Source: Snuella lapsa (GTDB taxonomy: Bacteria > Bacteroidota > Bacteroidia > Flavobacteriales > Flavobacteriaceae). Taken from it: a stretch of DNA of 64,000 nucleotides. Shown here one piece after another: positions 46,032-55,529 of the stretch. The translations under genes and the position numbers were made by a program. The notes under the pieces were generated by a model. It saw only the letters and a list, made by a program, of their open reading frames with translations. It was not told the DNA's origin and made no database searches. Where the stretch lies: positions 1 through 64,000 of the forward strand of contig NZ_BAABCY010000105.1 of the NCBI RefSeq assembly GCF_039539345.1, written 5' to 3'. Positions within the stretch are counted from its first letter, which is position 1. Each line of letters starts with the position of its first letter.

Positions 46032-47108
46032 TTAAATGGTCTCGTCACTCGCTTTAAGCTTTTCCGTATTTTCGGCCAACATCAGCTCATCGATAATCTT
46101 TTGGATATCGCCATTTACAATATTGGATAAATCATAAAGCGTTAAACCAATTCTATGATCGGTAACGCGTCCCTGCGGGTAATTATAGGTTCTGATCTTA
46201 GCACTTCTATCTCCCGAGGACACCATCGAACCGCGCTTAGCTGCATCTTCTTCATTCTTTTTTGCCAATTCCATTTCATACAAGCGGGAACGTAGCACCT
46301 TAAAGGCTTTCTCTTTGTTTTTATGCTGTGATTTTTGATCTTGACACTGTGCCACCAATCCTGTTGGAATATGGGTTAAACGTACAGCTGAATAGGTCGT
46401 ATTTACCGATTGCCCTCCTGGCCCGGATGAACAGAAAAAATCAATACGAACATCCTTAGGATTAATCTCTATATCAAATTCTTCAGCTTCAGGAAAGACC
46501 ATTACAGTCGCTGCACTGGTATGCACACGACCTTGGGTTTCTGTCTGTGGTACCCTCTGCACACGGTGTACTCCTGCTTCAAACTTTAAGGTTCCGTATA
46601 CGTCTTCACCAGTAACTTCGAACTGGATTTCTTTAAACCCACCGTTGGTGCCTTCGCTAAAGTCTACGGTATCGACTTTCCACCCTTTGCTTTCACAGTA
46701 TTTAGTGTACATTCTAAATAAGTCACCGGCAAAAATACTTGCCTCGTCACCTCCTGTCCCTGCTCGCAACTCAACAACAGCATTTTTAGAATCTTCTGGG
46801 TCTTTAGGAATTAACAAAAACCTTATTTCTTCTTCTAATGCAGGAATACGTTCTTTGGCTTCATCATACTGCATTTTGGCCATGTCTACCATTTCTGGAT
46901 CACTACCATCGGCTATAATTTCTTCGGCCTCAGTGATATTGTCTGTTAGCGTCACATATTCGTCCCGCTTATCCATCAATACTTTTAGGTCTTTATATTC
47001 CTTGTTTAATTGCACATAACGCTTTTGATCGGAAATAATATCTGGTTGAATGATTAAATCACTTACCTCATCAAATCGTTGCTTTATTATTTGTAATTTC
47101 TCTAACAT
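46032..47108 (-). CDS. prfA: Peptide chain release factor 1
   Basis: A 358-residue class I release factor reading UAA and UAG. The GGQ loop is SSGPGGQSVNTTYSAVRL, and the codon-recognition P-x-T motif is RVPQTETQGRVHTSAATV. The N-terminal helical bundle and C-terminal RTYNYPQGRVTDHRIG are typical of RF1 rather than RF2. It heads a pair with pyrF. Confidence 0.96.
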   Translation of the reverse strand: MLEKLQIIKQRFDEVSDLIIQPDIISDQKRYVQLNKEYKDLKVLMDKRDEYVTLTDNITEAEEIIADGSDPEMVDMAKMQYDEAKERIPALEEEIRFLLIPKDPEDSKNAVVELRAGTGGDEASIFAGDLFRMYTKYCESKGWKVDTVDFSEGTNGGFKEIQFEVTGEDVYGTLKFEAGVHRVQRVPQTETQGRVHTSAATVMVFPEAEEFDIEINPKDVRIDFFCSSGPGGQSVNTTYSAVRLTHIPTGLVAQCQDQKSQHKNKEKAFKVLRSRLYEMELAKKNEEDAAKRGSMVSSGDRSAKIRTYNYPQGRVTDHRIGLTLYDLSNIVNGDIQKIIDELMLAENTEKLKASDETI

Positions 47109-47211
47109 CTACCTTTTTAATTGTGCACCAAAAATACGATAATTTATGAATTTTCAATAGCGCGACGGGTATTCTGATTAAGTATCTGGAACTATTCTAC
47201 ATTAAAAAGAA

Positions 47212-47244
47212 AATTGGAAGTCGGTTAAGAACCAACTTCCAATT
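47212..47244 (-). terminator. Terminator of the ribonucleotide reductase gene
   Basis: AATTGGAAGT and ACTTCCAATT pair, with an inner GGTT/AACC stem, and a T-rich stretch (TTCTTTTTAATG) follows on the minus strand. It starts 24 bases after the stop codon. Confidence 0.8.
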
Positions 47245-47268
47245 CATCATGTATATCCATTCTTTATT

Positions 47269-49827
47269 TTACCCACATTTAGAAGAGCCACAATCCTTAC
47301 AGGTTAGACAGCCTTCCTGATAAATCAAATTTTCCGAATTACAATTAGAACAGGTATGTCCCTTTGCCTTAGTTCCATCGGCCACGTAACGCTTTAAGGC
47401 TCGTCCTACACCATTTTTCCATGTATTAATGGATTCGCTATCCAATTGTAAGCTATTAATCAATTCAACAATGTTGTCTATTGGCATTCCATGACGGAGT
47501 GTACTGGAAATAAGCTTGGCGTAATTCCAAAACTCAGGATTAAACTTATGGGACAGACCTTCAATAGTGGTCTTATACCCTCTTTTGTTTTTATATTGAA
47601 AATCGTAACGGGAATTCCCTTTTTCATCCCTGTTCTTAATTATCACTCCTTTATCTACCCAGCGCGGAATTAAAATTCCATCTTCATCATCTGCCAGCCC
47701 AGTAAAAATCTCATAGGGCTTCCCTTCAATTAAGCCAATAAAAGCGATCCATTTTTCTTTATTATTTTGAAAGCGTACAACATCAGCTTCCAAGGTTTGG
47801 GGTCTTTTTATTGGAAATGCAGTTAACAGCTCCTGTTGTTTTTCTTCTTTTTTCTCTTCGTTAGAAATCAACACACCAGACCGAGACCCATCCCTATAAA
47901 CGGTAACTCCTTTACAACCTACCTCCCAGGCCTTTAAATACAATTCTCCTACTAAGTCTTCATCAACATCACTAGGTAAATTAATCGTTACACTAATGGA
48001 ATGGTCTACCCATTTTTGAATAGCTCCCTGCATACTTACTTTACTAAGCCAATCTACATCGTTAGAAGTTGCATTAAAATATGGCGATTGCTTAATCAAA
48101 TCATCCAATTCTTCCTGAGAAAAATTCTTAGAAGTATCTATTCCGTTCACATCCATCCACTGCTTAAATCTATGATGAAAAACTACGTATTCTTCCCATG
48201 AATCCCCAACCTCGTCTACAAAGTCGACACGTACATTTTTATCATTTGGATTCACTTTACGCCTTCTTTTATAAACGGGTAGAAATACAGGTTCTATTCC
48301 AGACGATGTTTGCGTCATTAAACTAGTAGTTCCTGTTGGAGCAATCGTTAACAGCGCTATATTACGACGGCCGTATTCCAACATATCGTAATACAATTTT
48401 TCATCAGCTTCTTTTATGCGCTGAATAAATGGGTTCGCTTTTTCTCGTTCGCTATCAAAAATTGCAAAAGCGCCACGTTCTTTTGCCGTGTAAACTGATG
48501 CTCGATATGCTTCAAGGCACAATGTTTTATGCACTTGAAGAGAAAACGCATTACCTTCTTCACTACCATATTTAATTCCCAATGCGGCTAACATATCACC
48601 TTCAGCCGTAATACCTATGCCTGTTCTACGACCTTCTTCAGCTTTCTTCTTAATATTCAGCCATAAATTGCGTTCAATGGATTTTACATCGTCCATTTCC
48701 GGATCGGCTTCTATCTTCCCTAAAATCACATCAATCTTTTCCAGTTCCAAATCGATAATATCATCCATAATACGTTGCGCTATAGCAACATGTTTTTTAA
48801 ATAACTCGAAATTAAATTTGGCTGCTTTAGTAAAAGGTTCTTCTACATAGGAAAACAAATTAATAGCCAATAAACGACACGAGTCATAAGGACATAAAGG
48901 AATTTCTCCACAAGGGTTTGTGGACACCGTATTGTAACCTAGATCCGCATAACAATCAGGAACAGATTCATTAATAATTGTATCCCAAAACAATATGCCT
49001 GGCTCTGCTGATTTCCATGCATTGTGCACTATTTTTTTCCATAGTTTCCTTGCCTTTATAGATTTGGTATATTTAGGGGCACTACTAAATATTGGATATT
49101 TTTGAGTATACTCTGTATCAGATTTTATTGCTTCCATAAAAGCATCATCAATACGTACAGAGACATTTGCTCCAGTAACTTTCCCCTGTTCAAGTTTTGC
49201 ATCTATAAAATCCTCAGAATCTGGGTGATTGATGGATACAGATAACATTAGGGCTCCACGACGACCATCTTGTGCCACTTCCCGGGTGGAATTAGAATAG
49301 CGCTCCATGAAAGGAACAATACCTGTAGATGTTAACGCAGAATTCTTAACCGGTGAACCTTTGGGACGTATGTGTGATAAATCGTGACCAACTCCTCCTC
49401 GGCGTTTCATCAATTGAACTTGCTCCTGATCAATCTTCATAATTCCCCCATATGAGTCGGATGCTCCTGAGTTTCCAATAACAAAACAATTAGATAGCGA
49501 TGCCGTTTGGTAGGGATTACCAATACCTGCCATAGGACTTCCTTGAGGCACAATGTACCTAAAGTCCTTAATTAAATTAAAAACATCATCCTCGGTAAGC
49601 GCATTTGGATAACGCTTCTCTATTCTGGCGATTTCCTTAGCAATACGACGATGCATATCGTTAGGTGTTTGCTCATACAAATTACCTTCGGAGTCTTTTA
49701 AGGCATATTTATTTATCCATACACGAGCAGCAAGATCATCTCCTTTAAAATAAGCTACGGAAGCTTCAAAGGCTTCTTCTTGGGTATATGTTTTTGATTT
49801 ACTAACAGATTCGGTTTCAACAGGCAT
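47269..49827 (-). CDS. nrdJ: Adenosylcobalamin-dependent ribonucleotide reductase (class II)
   Basis: An 852-residue class II enzyme that reduces ribonucleoside diphosphates using adenosylcobalamin, in the presence or absence of oxygen. Key segments are SNCFVIGNSGASDSYGGIMK, NPCGEIPLCPYDSCRLLAIN (active-site region) and TIAPTGTTSLMTQTSSGIEP. The C-terminal end is a redox/zinc ribbon with Cys pairs: CSNCNSENLIYQEGCLTCKD then CGSSKCG. No NrdB subunit is required. A CRP/FNR-like palindrome lies 68 bases upstream of the start codon. Confidence 0.95.
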   Translation of the reverse strand: MPVETESVSKSKTYTQEEAFEASVAYFKGDDLAARVWINKYALKDSEGNLYEQTPNDMHRRIAKEIARIEKRYPNALTEDDVFNLIKDFRYIVPQGSPMAGIGNPYQTASLSNCFVIGNSGASDSYGGIMKIDQEQVQLMKRRGGVGHDLSHIRPKGSPVKNSALTSTGIVPFMERYSNSTREVAQDGRRGALMLSVSINHPDSEDFIDAKLEQGKVTGANVSVRIDDAFMEAIKSDTEYTQKYPIFSSAPKYTKSIKARKLWKKIVHNAWKSAEPGILFWDTIINESVPDCYADLGYNTVSTNPCGEIPLCPYDSCRLLAINLFSYVEEPFTKAAKFNFELFKKHVAIAQRIMDDIIDLELEKIDVILGKIEADPEMDDVKSIERNLWLNIKKKAEEGRRTGIGITAEGDMLAALGIKYGSEEGNAFSLQVHKTLCLEAYRASVYTAKERGAFAIFDSEREKANPFIQRIKEADEKLYYDMLEYGRRNIALLTIAPTGTTSLMTQTSSGIEPVFLPVYKRRRKVNPNDKNVRVDFVDEVGDSWEEYVVFHHRFKQWMDVNGIDTSKNFSQEELDDLIKQSPYFNATSNDVDWLSKVSMQGAIQKWVDHSISVTINLPSDVDEDLVGELYLKAWEVGCKGVTVYRDGSRSGVLISNEEKKEEKQQELLTAFPIKRPQTLEADVVRFQNNKEKWIAFIGLIEGKPYEIFTGLADDEDGILIPRWVDKGVIIKNRDEKGNSRYDFQYKNKRGYKTTIEGLSHKFNPEFWNYAKLISSTLRHGMPIDNIVELINSLQLDSESINTWKNGVGRALKRYVADGTKAKGHTCSNCNSENLIYQEGCLTCKDCGSSKCG

Positions 49828-49894
49828 AGTTTTCAGGATTAAAATTTAACGATTTCTTAATTGCAAAATACGCAAAAAATCAAAACTAAAAACA

Positions 49895-49906
49895 TGACAA
49901 AAGTCA
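49895..49906. promoter_or_regulatory. CRP/FNR-like palindrome upstream of nrdJ
   Basis: TGAC-AAAA-GTCA is a perfect 12-base inverted repeat with the 4-base spacing of CRP/FNR-family sites. It lies 68 bases upstream of the nrdJ start codon. Confidence 0.4.
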
Positions 49907-50010
49907 CAAAGTTTACACAAAAAACAAATAAAACCCTAACAACCAATAAGTTGTAAATTTATCAACAGCAAAAAGTTAACAAGTTTTTTAAATAAAATAA
50001 TCTAGAAACT

Positions 50011-50976
50011 CTAAAAATCGAACGCAAAACCAACACCTAAAAACTGCTTCCACTGCACTTTAGCTCCAGCTTCCTCCAGTTCACCTTCAATTTCTGAAGG
50101 CTTGGTTGTCTTTACATCATCATCATATCTAATATGCGAGCCCAAGGTAGCTCTTACGAAACTATTTACTCTAAAATCGAAATCTACACGCCAATCAATA
50201 TCTAGATTACCAAAATTATTTATGTAATCGGTATAAAGACTAAATTGATTTTTAACCTTAACATTCTCGGCCATTTGCATTTCATAACTGTTGGTCATTA
50301 AAATCCCAACTTCTTTCCTAACCCGCTCACCTTCAATTATAATATCCCCATTAATATCCCTAACTGCTGGCTTTACACCGAAAGCACCTGCATTCGATAA
50401 ATCTTCATCTAACACGAATGTCGCTTTTAAAGTAATGGGTGAAAAATAAAATGATAAACGCTCTATGTTTCTACCATATTCCATACCGCCACCAAAAAAC
50501 AAGTAACCAGGAGCCATAAACCTAGAGATTGGCTTATCTCTATTAGGATATTTGTAACCGTTGGCTAACTGTGTCTTAAAATTAAGTTTTGCCGAATAGA
50601 ACCAATTGGACTCATTATCGGGCTTGTAGCCTAAATTAGAATTTAATTCAAACAGATCGTCTGTTTTTCTAATCTTCTGCCCTTGCTGTTTGTTAAGTCC
50701 GTAACGTGACATAACATTATTATTCCAAAAGAAATATTTGTCCTTATAATTAGCTTCTGACGCAAACCCCAAAAGCATAGAAATGGAATTACTACCTCCC
50801 GAATTCCAATTAACAAAAGACACTTCGCTCAAATCTACCGAGGCCTTATTTAGTCGAACCCATTGCGGCTTAACAAAATTATCGGGCTTAACAATTGGCT
50901 TTAAAAATAATGTATCGGGTTGCGCGCTTATTAATTGCAAACAAAACAAGAAAAGAATTAACAGAACGTTTTTCAT
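50011..50976 (-). CDS. DUF3078-family outer-membrane protein
   Basis: A 321-residue protein with a signal peptide ending near ISAQPD. It opens with WVRLNKASVDLSEVSFVNWN, then alternating strands such as YKDKYFFWNNNVMSRYG and YFSPITLKATFVLD, and ends with FLGVGFAFDF. This matches DUF3078, predicted beta-barrel proteins of Bacteroidota without a known role. It is not clearly in an operon with purM. Confidence 0.85.
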   Translation of the reverse strand: MKNVLLILFLFCLQLISAQPDTLFLKPIVKPDNFVKPQWVRLNKASVDLSEVSFVNWNSGGSNSISMLLGFASEANYKDKYFFWNNNVMSRYGLNKQQGQKIRKTDDLFELNSNLGYKPDNESNWFYSAKLNFKTQLANGYKYPNRDKPISRFMAPGYLFFGGGMEYGRNIERLSFYFSPITLKATFVLDEDLSNAGAFGVKPAVRDINGDIIIEGERVRKEVGILMTNSYEMQMAENVKVKNQFSLYTDYINNFGNLDIDWRVDFDFRVNSFVRATLGSHIRYDDDVKTTKPSEIEGELEEAGAKVQWKQFLGVGFAFDF

Positions 50977-51043
50977 AGTTTACTAGGTTATTTTAAAATT
51001 ACATCCTTCATCAACAACCATTCCATTTTGACAAAAACCAAAA

Positions 51044-52222
51044 CTAATAGCTAAACTCGCCAAACGCACTCTTTATTGTTAGCTTTTTGGTTTTTGAAGA
51101 CTCTACCCTTCCAATGACTTTAGCATTAACATTAAAAGACTTAGAAATACTAATAATATCGTCGGCTATTTCTGGAGTCACATAAAGTTCCATACGGTGC
51201 CCACAATTAAATACTTGATACATTTCCTTCCAATCTGTTTTACTCTGTTCTTGTATTAGTTTAAACAAGGGAGGAATATCAAACATATTGTCTTTTACAA
51301 TATGAAACTGATCTACAAAATGAAGGATCTTAGTTTGTGCACCACCAGAGCAATGCACCATTCCATGTACTAAATCACTTGTATATTGCGATAAAATTTT
51401 CTTAATAATTGGCGCATAGGTTCGCGTTGGTGACAACACCAACTTACCGGCGTCTAATGGAGCATCTGCAACCTCATCTGTTAGCTTAACACCTCCAGAA
51501 TAAACCAAATCATCGGGAACTGCTGCGTCATAACTCTCTGGATAAGCTTTTGCCAAATACTTTTCAAAAACATCGTGCCTTGCAGAGGTTAAACCGTTAC
51601 TCCCCATTCCTCCATTATATTCCTTTTCGTAAGTTGCCTGTCCAAAACTCTCTAATCCAACAATAACATCACCTGCTTTAATATTGGCATTATCTATAAC
51701 ATCACTGCGTTTCATTCTTGCAGTAACAGTCGAATCTACAATTATGGTACGCACCAGGTCACCAACATCAGCTGTTTCTCCACCAGTTGAATGAATCGTC
51801 ACTCCAAATGCCTTTAGCTCAGAAATGAGTTCTTCCGTTCCATTAATAATTGCCGAAATAACTTCTCCTGGAATTAGATTTTTATTACGCCCAATAGTTG
51901 AGGACAGTATAATATTATCTGTTGCCCCTACGCATAACAAATCGTCTATATTCATAATTAAGGCATCTTGCGCTATACCTTTCCAAACCGAAAGATCACC
52001 AGTTTCTTTCCAATACATATATGCCAAAGATGACTTGGTCCCTGCGCCATCTGCATGCATTATAAGACAGTAATCATCATCATTTGTTAAATAATCCGGA
52101 ACGATTTTACAAAATGCTTTTGGGAAAATCCCTTTGTCTATATTCTTAATTGCATTGTGAACATCTTCTTTAGATGCCGAAACACCTCTTTGGGCATAAC
52201 GTTTGGAAACTTCTTGACTCAT
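51044..52222 (-). CDS. purM: Phosphoribosylaminoimidazole synthetase
   Basis: A 392-residue enzyme that closes the imidazole ring in purine synthesis (FGAM plus ATP to AIR). The conserved segments are IMHADGAGTKSSLAYMYWK, MNIDDLLCVGATDNIILSS and the C-terminal GHRMELYVTPE. It is about 45 residues longer than the E. coli enzyme, in keeping with the phylum. The DUF3078 gene lies 67 bases after its stop. Confidence 0.94.
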   Translation of the reverse strand: MSQEVSKRYAQRGVSASKEDVHNAIKNIDKGIFPKAFCKIVPDYLTNDDDYCLIMHADGAGTKSSLAYMYWKETGDLSVWKGIAQDALIMNIDDLLCVGATDNIILSSTIGRNKNLIPGEVISAIINGTEELISELKAFGVTIHSTGGETADVGDLVRTIIVDSTVTARMKRSDVIDNANIKAGDVIVGLESFGQATYEKEYNGGMGSNGLTSARHDVFEKYLAKAYPESYDAAVPDDLVYSGGVKLTDEVADAPLDAGKLVLSPTRTYAPIIKKILSQYTSDLVHGMVHCSGGAQTKILHFVDQFHIVKDNMFDIPPLFKLIQEQSKTDWKEMYQVFNCGHRMELYVTPEIADDIISISKSFNVNAKVIGRVESSKTKKLTIKSAFGEFSY

Positions 52223-52334
52223 TATATTGATTTGTTGTGCAAAAATAAGGATTGTTTCTTTTTTGCTATTCTTTTAACCGAGAATTTATAACAATATTTT
52301 TTAACTAAAAGGCTGTTCAAAAATATACAACAAA

Positions 52335-52363
52335 AAAAGCGTACAAATTTCATGTACGCTTTT
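52335..52363 (-). terminator. Terminator at the end of the curli operon
   Basis: AAAAGCGTACA pairs with TGTACGCTTTT around a 7-base loop and is followed by T residues on the minus strand. It starts 24 bases after the stop codon of the propeller lipoprotein, which places that gene inside the curli unit. Confidence 0.9.
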
Positions 52364-52387
52364 CAATCAGTTTTAAGTTTTATCTAT

Positions 52388-53884
52388 CTATTCCCAATCT
52401 GGCATTTCCGCATTACCAAAAAGCACTGTTCTTGAATTGACATCATCCAAATCTGAGAGTTTTACTTTTAAAATATCTTTTTGCGAAATCCCATCATTCG
52501 ATGTCTGCATAAAAATAACCTCAGCATCGTTAGGTGAAAAACGAGGATCTATATCATTAAAGCCTGCTTGTTTTTGACTAGACACGAGCATTGTTGTAGA
52601 CGAAACCAATTCATATAAATAAATACTTGAATTAAGCTGTCTATAGGTGGCATTTTCAAAACCTGAAACGTCATACCAATACAATACTTTTTTATTATCC
52701 ACAGTTAAATCTAAGCCTCCTGCTGCTCCCAAAACATTTTCCAATAGAATATTTAACACCATTCCTGAAGAGTCAATAGTATATATTGAAACACCGTAAC
52801 CATTGATATTATTTGTTTTTAGCACCATGAGACTTTCGTCTTCACTTAAAACACACTCTGAAATCAAACTCCCATCTGGTGTTTTATATATTTCTTGCAA
52901 ACCTGATCCATCCGAATTTACAGTGTACAACATATCAAAATTTGGATAAATTAAACGGCTTCCATTTTTAGACCATGAAAAACTCATTTGATCCAGATCA
53001 AACCCATTTACAGGAATAGCAGATGTTACTTTAAATATATTCGATCCATCTGGGTTCATTGTATAAATATGTGTTTTAGAGCCTTCTGTAGCCAAAAACG
53101 CTATTTTATTTTTAGCTAAATTTTTCCTAGGCCTCCAACAATTCATTGAAACAGGTGTTAGCTGTAATTCATTACCATTCATATCGGCTGAGAAAATAAC
53201 ATTATTCCCTTCTATTTGCCTTACAAACAAGAACCGATTTGACGGAAACTTTAGTGTTTCAAAAGAATTCACAGCACTTATTGCAGATTCATTTATTCCA
53301 TCGGAGGCACTTACTTGCCAAAAATACTTTAATCCGTATCGCAATCCAGAAACATTAAACAACGTATCCTCTATATTGCTAAACTTTAATATTTCGTTGT
53401 CTTTATCGTTTCTAATCTCGACCTCGTAAGTAAGTTTATCATCTTCAGGATCTGAAGCTTTCCACTTCAATTGAATATCGATATCTACATTTGTAGCCAT
53501 ATCGGATGGCTCCATAATTAAAGGCACATTGGGTGTTTTATTTTTAGCCGTTTCTACCTCCATTTCAAACACAACACTAATACTTGTATTCACTTGTACT
53601 TTCACCCCTTCAAAACTTGTTAGATATCCTTCTTTTTCTGCTTGAACAGAGTATTGGTCTGCCACAACCTCTTCTAATAAAAATTCTCCCTTTTCGTTTG
53701 TAAACACAGTACTCGAACTAGGGTTTGTAGAAATCTTAACGTTTTCTAAAGGACTATTGATCCCTTTAGCTACAACTTTTCCCGTAATCTTGCCCTTAGA
53801 AAGGTTATCAATAGTTTCTTCGCTACAACTATTAAAAACCATCACCGCTGCAACTATTAAAAAATATTTAAAATATGTATTCAT
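52388..53884 (-). CDS. Surface lipoprotein: CarboxypepD-like, FN3 and TolB-like propeller
   Basis: A 498-residue lipoprotein with lipobox VMVFNSC. Residues about 28-110 form a carboxypeptidase regulatory-like domain (KITGKVVAKGINSPLENVKI). Residues about 115-205 form an FN3-like domain (VDIDIQLKWKASDPEDDKLT). Residues about 215-498 form a TolB/WD40-like beta-propeller (MNPDGSNIFKVTSAIPVNG, VNSDGSGLQEIYKTPDG, DIDPRFSPNDAEVIFMQT). It lies 18 bases after csgG and before the operon terminator. It is probably a surface partner of the curli fibres; the role is inferred from context. Confidence 0.78.
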   Translation of the reverse strand: MNTYFKYFLIVAAVMVFNSCSEETIDNLSKGKITGKVVAKGINSPLENVKISTNPSSSTVFTNEKGEFLLEEVVADQYSVQAEKEGYLTSFEGVKVQVNTSISVVFEMEVETAKNKTPNVPLIMEPSDMATNVDIDIQLKWKASDPEDDKLTYEVEIRNDKDNEILKFSNIEDTLFNVSGLRYGLKYFWQVSASDGINESAISAVNSFETLKFPSNRFLFVRQIEGNNVIFSADMNGNELQLTPVSMNCWRPRKNLAKNKIAFLATEGSKTHIYTMNPDGSNIFKVTSAIPVNGFDLDQMSFSWSKNGSRLIYPNFDMLYTVNSDGSGLQEIYKTPDGSLISECVLSEDESLMVLKTNNINGYGVSIYTIDSSGMVLNILLENVLGAAGGLDLTVDNKKVLYWYDVSGFENATYRQLNSSIYLYELVSSTTMLVSSQKQAGFNDIDPRFSPNDAEVIFMQTSNDGISQKDILKVKLSDLDDVNSRTVLFGNAEMPDWE

Positions 53885-53902
53885 TATCTTCTAAACTTAT
53901 TA

Positions 53903-55363
53903 TTAGATCTTTTTCTCATCTCTTATGGCTTTGACCTCAATTTTATGTTTAGCCTTAAGGTTTTTCTTTTCCTCTCTTAGCTTTTGCCTAGCTTTTACAC
54001 GTTGCGAATTATGCCTGTGCATATAAATATTAACCCCAATACCTAATCTGTAATAAAAATCATCCCTTTTGCCATTTACAACACCATCTATCTTATCACT
54101 AAAAACCATGTTCTGTTCTCCAAACATCTTGACTCCTACATTTTTAGATATCAAATATTCTATTCCCAGACCACACTGAAGCTTGGCATCTGTACTTGTA
54201 AAATAATTAGCTGCATTAACCCCAAAACCACCATAAACAAACGGCGTTATATCGTCAAAAGGCAATATGTTACATTCGGCATTTACATCAAAAGACATAA
54301 ATCCTTCGTTAAACAAACCTTTATTTTCTAAATTGAATTTTGAATAACTGGCACCAACATTAAAATACGGACTAAAGTACCTTTTATACCCAGCTTTCCC
54401 CATAAACTCTGGTTGTGGATTTGGTAAATCCCCATTCATAAAAGAAGCTCCTGCGGCTAGCTCAAAAACATTTTTACTCCTTTTTTCTTTGTACAATCTA
54501 TCATACAACTTCGTTAACCCTGCATTTTCTTTTTCCAAATCGTATTGCTTAATCAATGTAGATATTTCTTCTTCATCTCCTTGCGGCTCCCAAAGCCTAT
54601 CTTTAACGCCCTCAATAATTAAAGCTTCAACCGATTTTTCAATTGCTTCTGTAACTGCCAAATGAACCGGTTCATTTCTGGTAAATCCAGTTTCTGCTTC
54701 TAAAAGTCTTTGAAACTTTACATATCTAAAAAGACTTGCATCTACCGACTGAGAAAGAATGGTTTTGGACACGTAAACAGTCTTCAATATTTTTCCACTT
54801 GAAGTCGATATTGCCCTTAGATACACCGAAATCCTGTCTTGCCTGTACTGTGTTGAGCCACCCGCCCCAAAATAACGTGCTCCCAAACCTCCTGTTATAA
54901 TGTTTGAATCATAGGAAATAACACCGCCTTCCAATATTATACCAGCATATAGTAAGGGGGGCAACTTTTGAGAAGCCAAATCATCTCCGTTTGCATATTC
55001 TTTTCGAGTAGATCTTATGATATTACGCTCATTTAACAAATTGCTCAAGTTTTCGCGTTCAATCGGGACAAACCATTTTGAATCCTCTAAAGCTTTAAGC
55101 AAAATAGACGTTGTCCCTTGCGAGATTGCCGTACTAAATGTACTCCCATTTTCTGTTGGCTTATACTGCCCTGTTTGATCCCTAAATTTATAGACACCAA
55201 CCACGACTGGCTCAACCGGCAATGGTAAGTTTTTTAAGTCACCACTTACCTCTGTAGACTCTCCCAACCTAGCTGCCTGTATATCTATAGGCTGATTAAA
55301 ATATGTTCCACAACTAAAAACTGTAATCATTAATAATAATGACACGAACAGCATGTTCCTCAT
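53903..55363 (-). CDS. csgG: CsgG-like curli secretion channel fused to an outer-membrane barrel
   Basis: A 486-residue lipoprotein using ATG at 55363; a longer frame to 55459 exists, but the lipoprotein signal (LLLMITVFSC) fits this start. Residues about 25-265 are CsgG (VVGVYKFRDQTGQY, GTTSILLKALEDSKWFVPIE), the nonameric channel that exports curlin across the outer membrane. Residues about 300-455 look like an outer-membrane barrel (FELAAGASFMNGDLP, VYGGFGVNAANYF, YYRLGIGVNIYMH). The C-terminus is a charged helix. E. coli CsgG is only about 277 residues, so the second half is extra. Confidence 0.85.
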   Translation of the reverse strand: MRNMLFVSLLLMITVFSCGTYFNQPIDIQAARLGESTEVSGDLKNLPLPVEPVVVGVYKFRDQTGQYKPTENGSTFSTAISQGTTSILLKALEDSKWFVPIERENLSNLLNERNIIRSTRKEYANGDDLASQKLPPLLYAGIILEGGVISYDSNIITGGLGARYFGAGGSTQYRQDRISVYLRAISTSSGKILKTVYVSKTILSQSVDASLFRYVKFQRLLEAETGFTRNEPVHLAVTEAIEKSVEALIIEGVKDRLWEPQGDEEEISTLIKQYDLEKENAGLTKLYDRLYKEKRSKNVFELAAGASFMNGDLPNPQPEFMGKAGYKRYFSPYFNVGASYSKFNLENKGLFNEGFMSFDVNAECNILPFDDITPFVYGGFGVNAANYFTSTDAKLQCGLGIEYLISKNVGVKMFGEQNMVFSDKIDGVVNGKRDDFYYRLGIGVNIYMHRHNSQRVKARQKLREEKKNLKAKHKIEVKAIRDEKKI

Positions 55364-55529
55364 CGGTTTAAATTTTAATGTTTTGTATCGGCAAGATGTA
55401 ACTGCGCACATCTTATCCAATATTTTTTTAAGAAGTTCATGAATCTTTGATTTCGTCATTTACACCTAGCTTCACTAAAGGTTGTAACAACTCATTTCAA
55501 CAGTTTTATTTATAATAACGCAACAAGTT

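Noticed and set aside
49828..50010. B12 riboswitch upstream of the ribonucleotide reductase
   Set aside because: No B12-box-like sequence or suitable leader is visible; the leader is short and AT-rich.
55364..55459. Longer start for csgG
   Set aside because: The extension would place 32 charged residues before a clear lipoprotein signal peptide.
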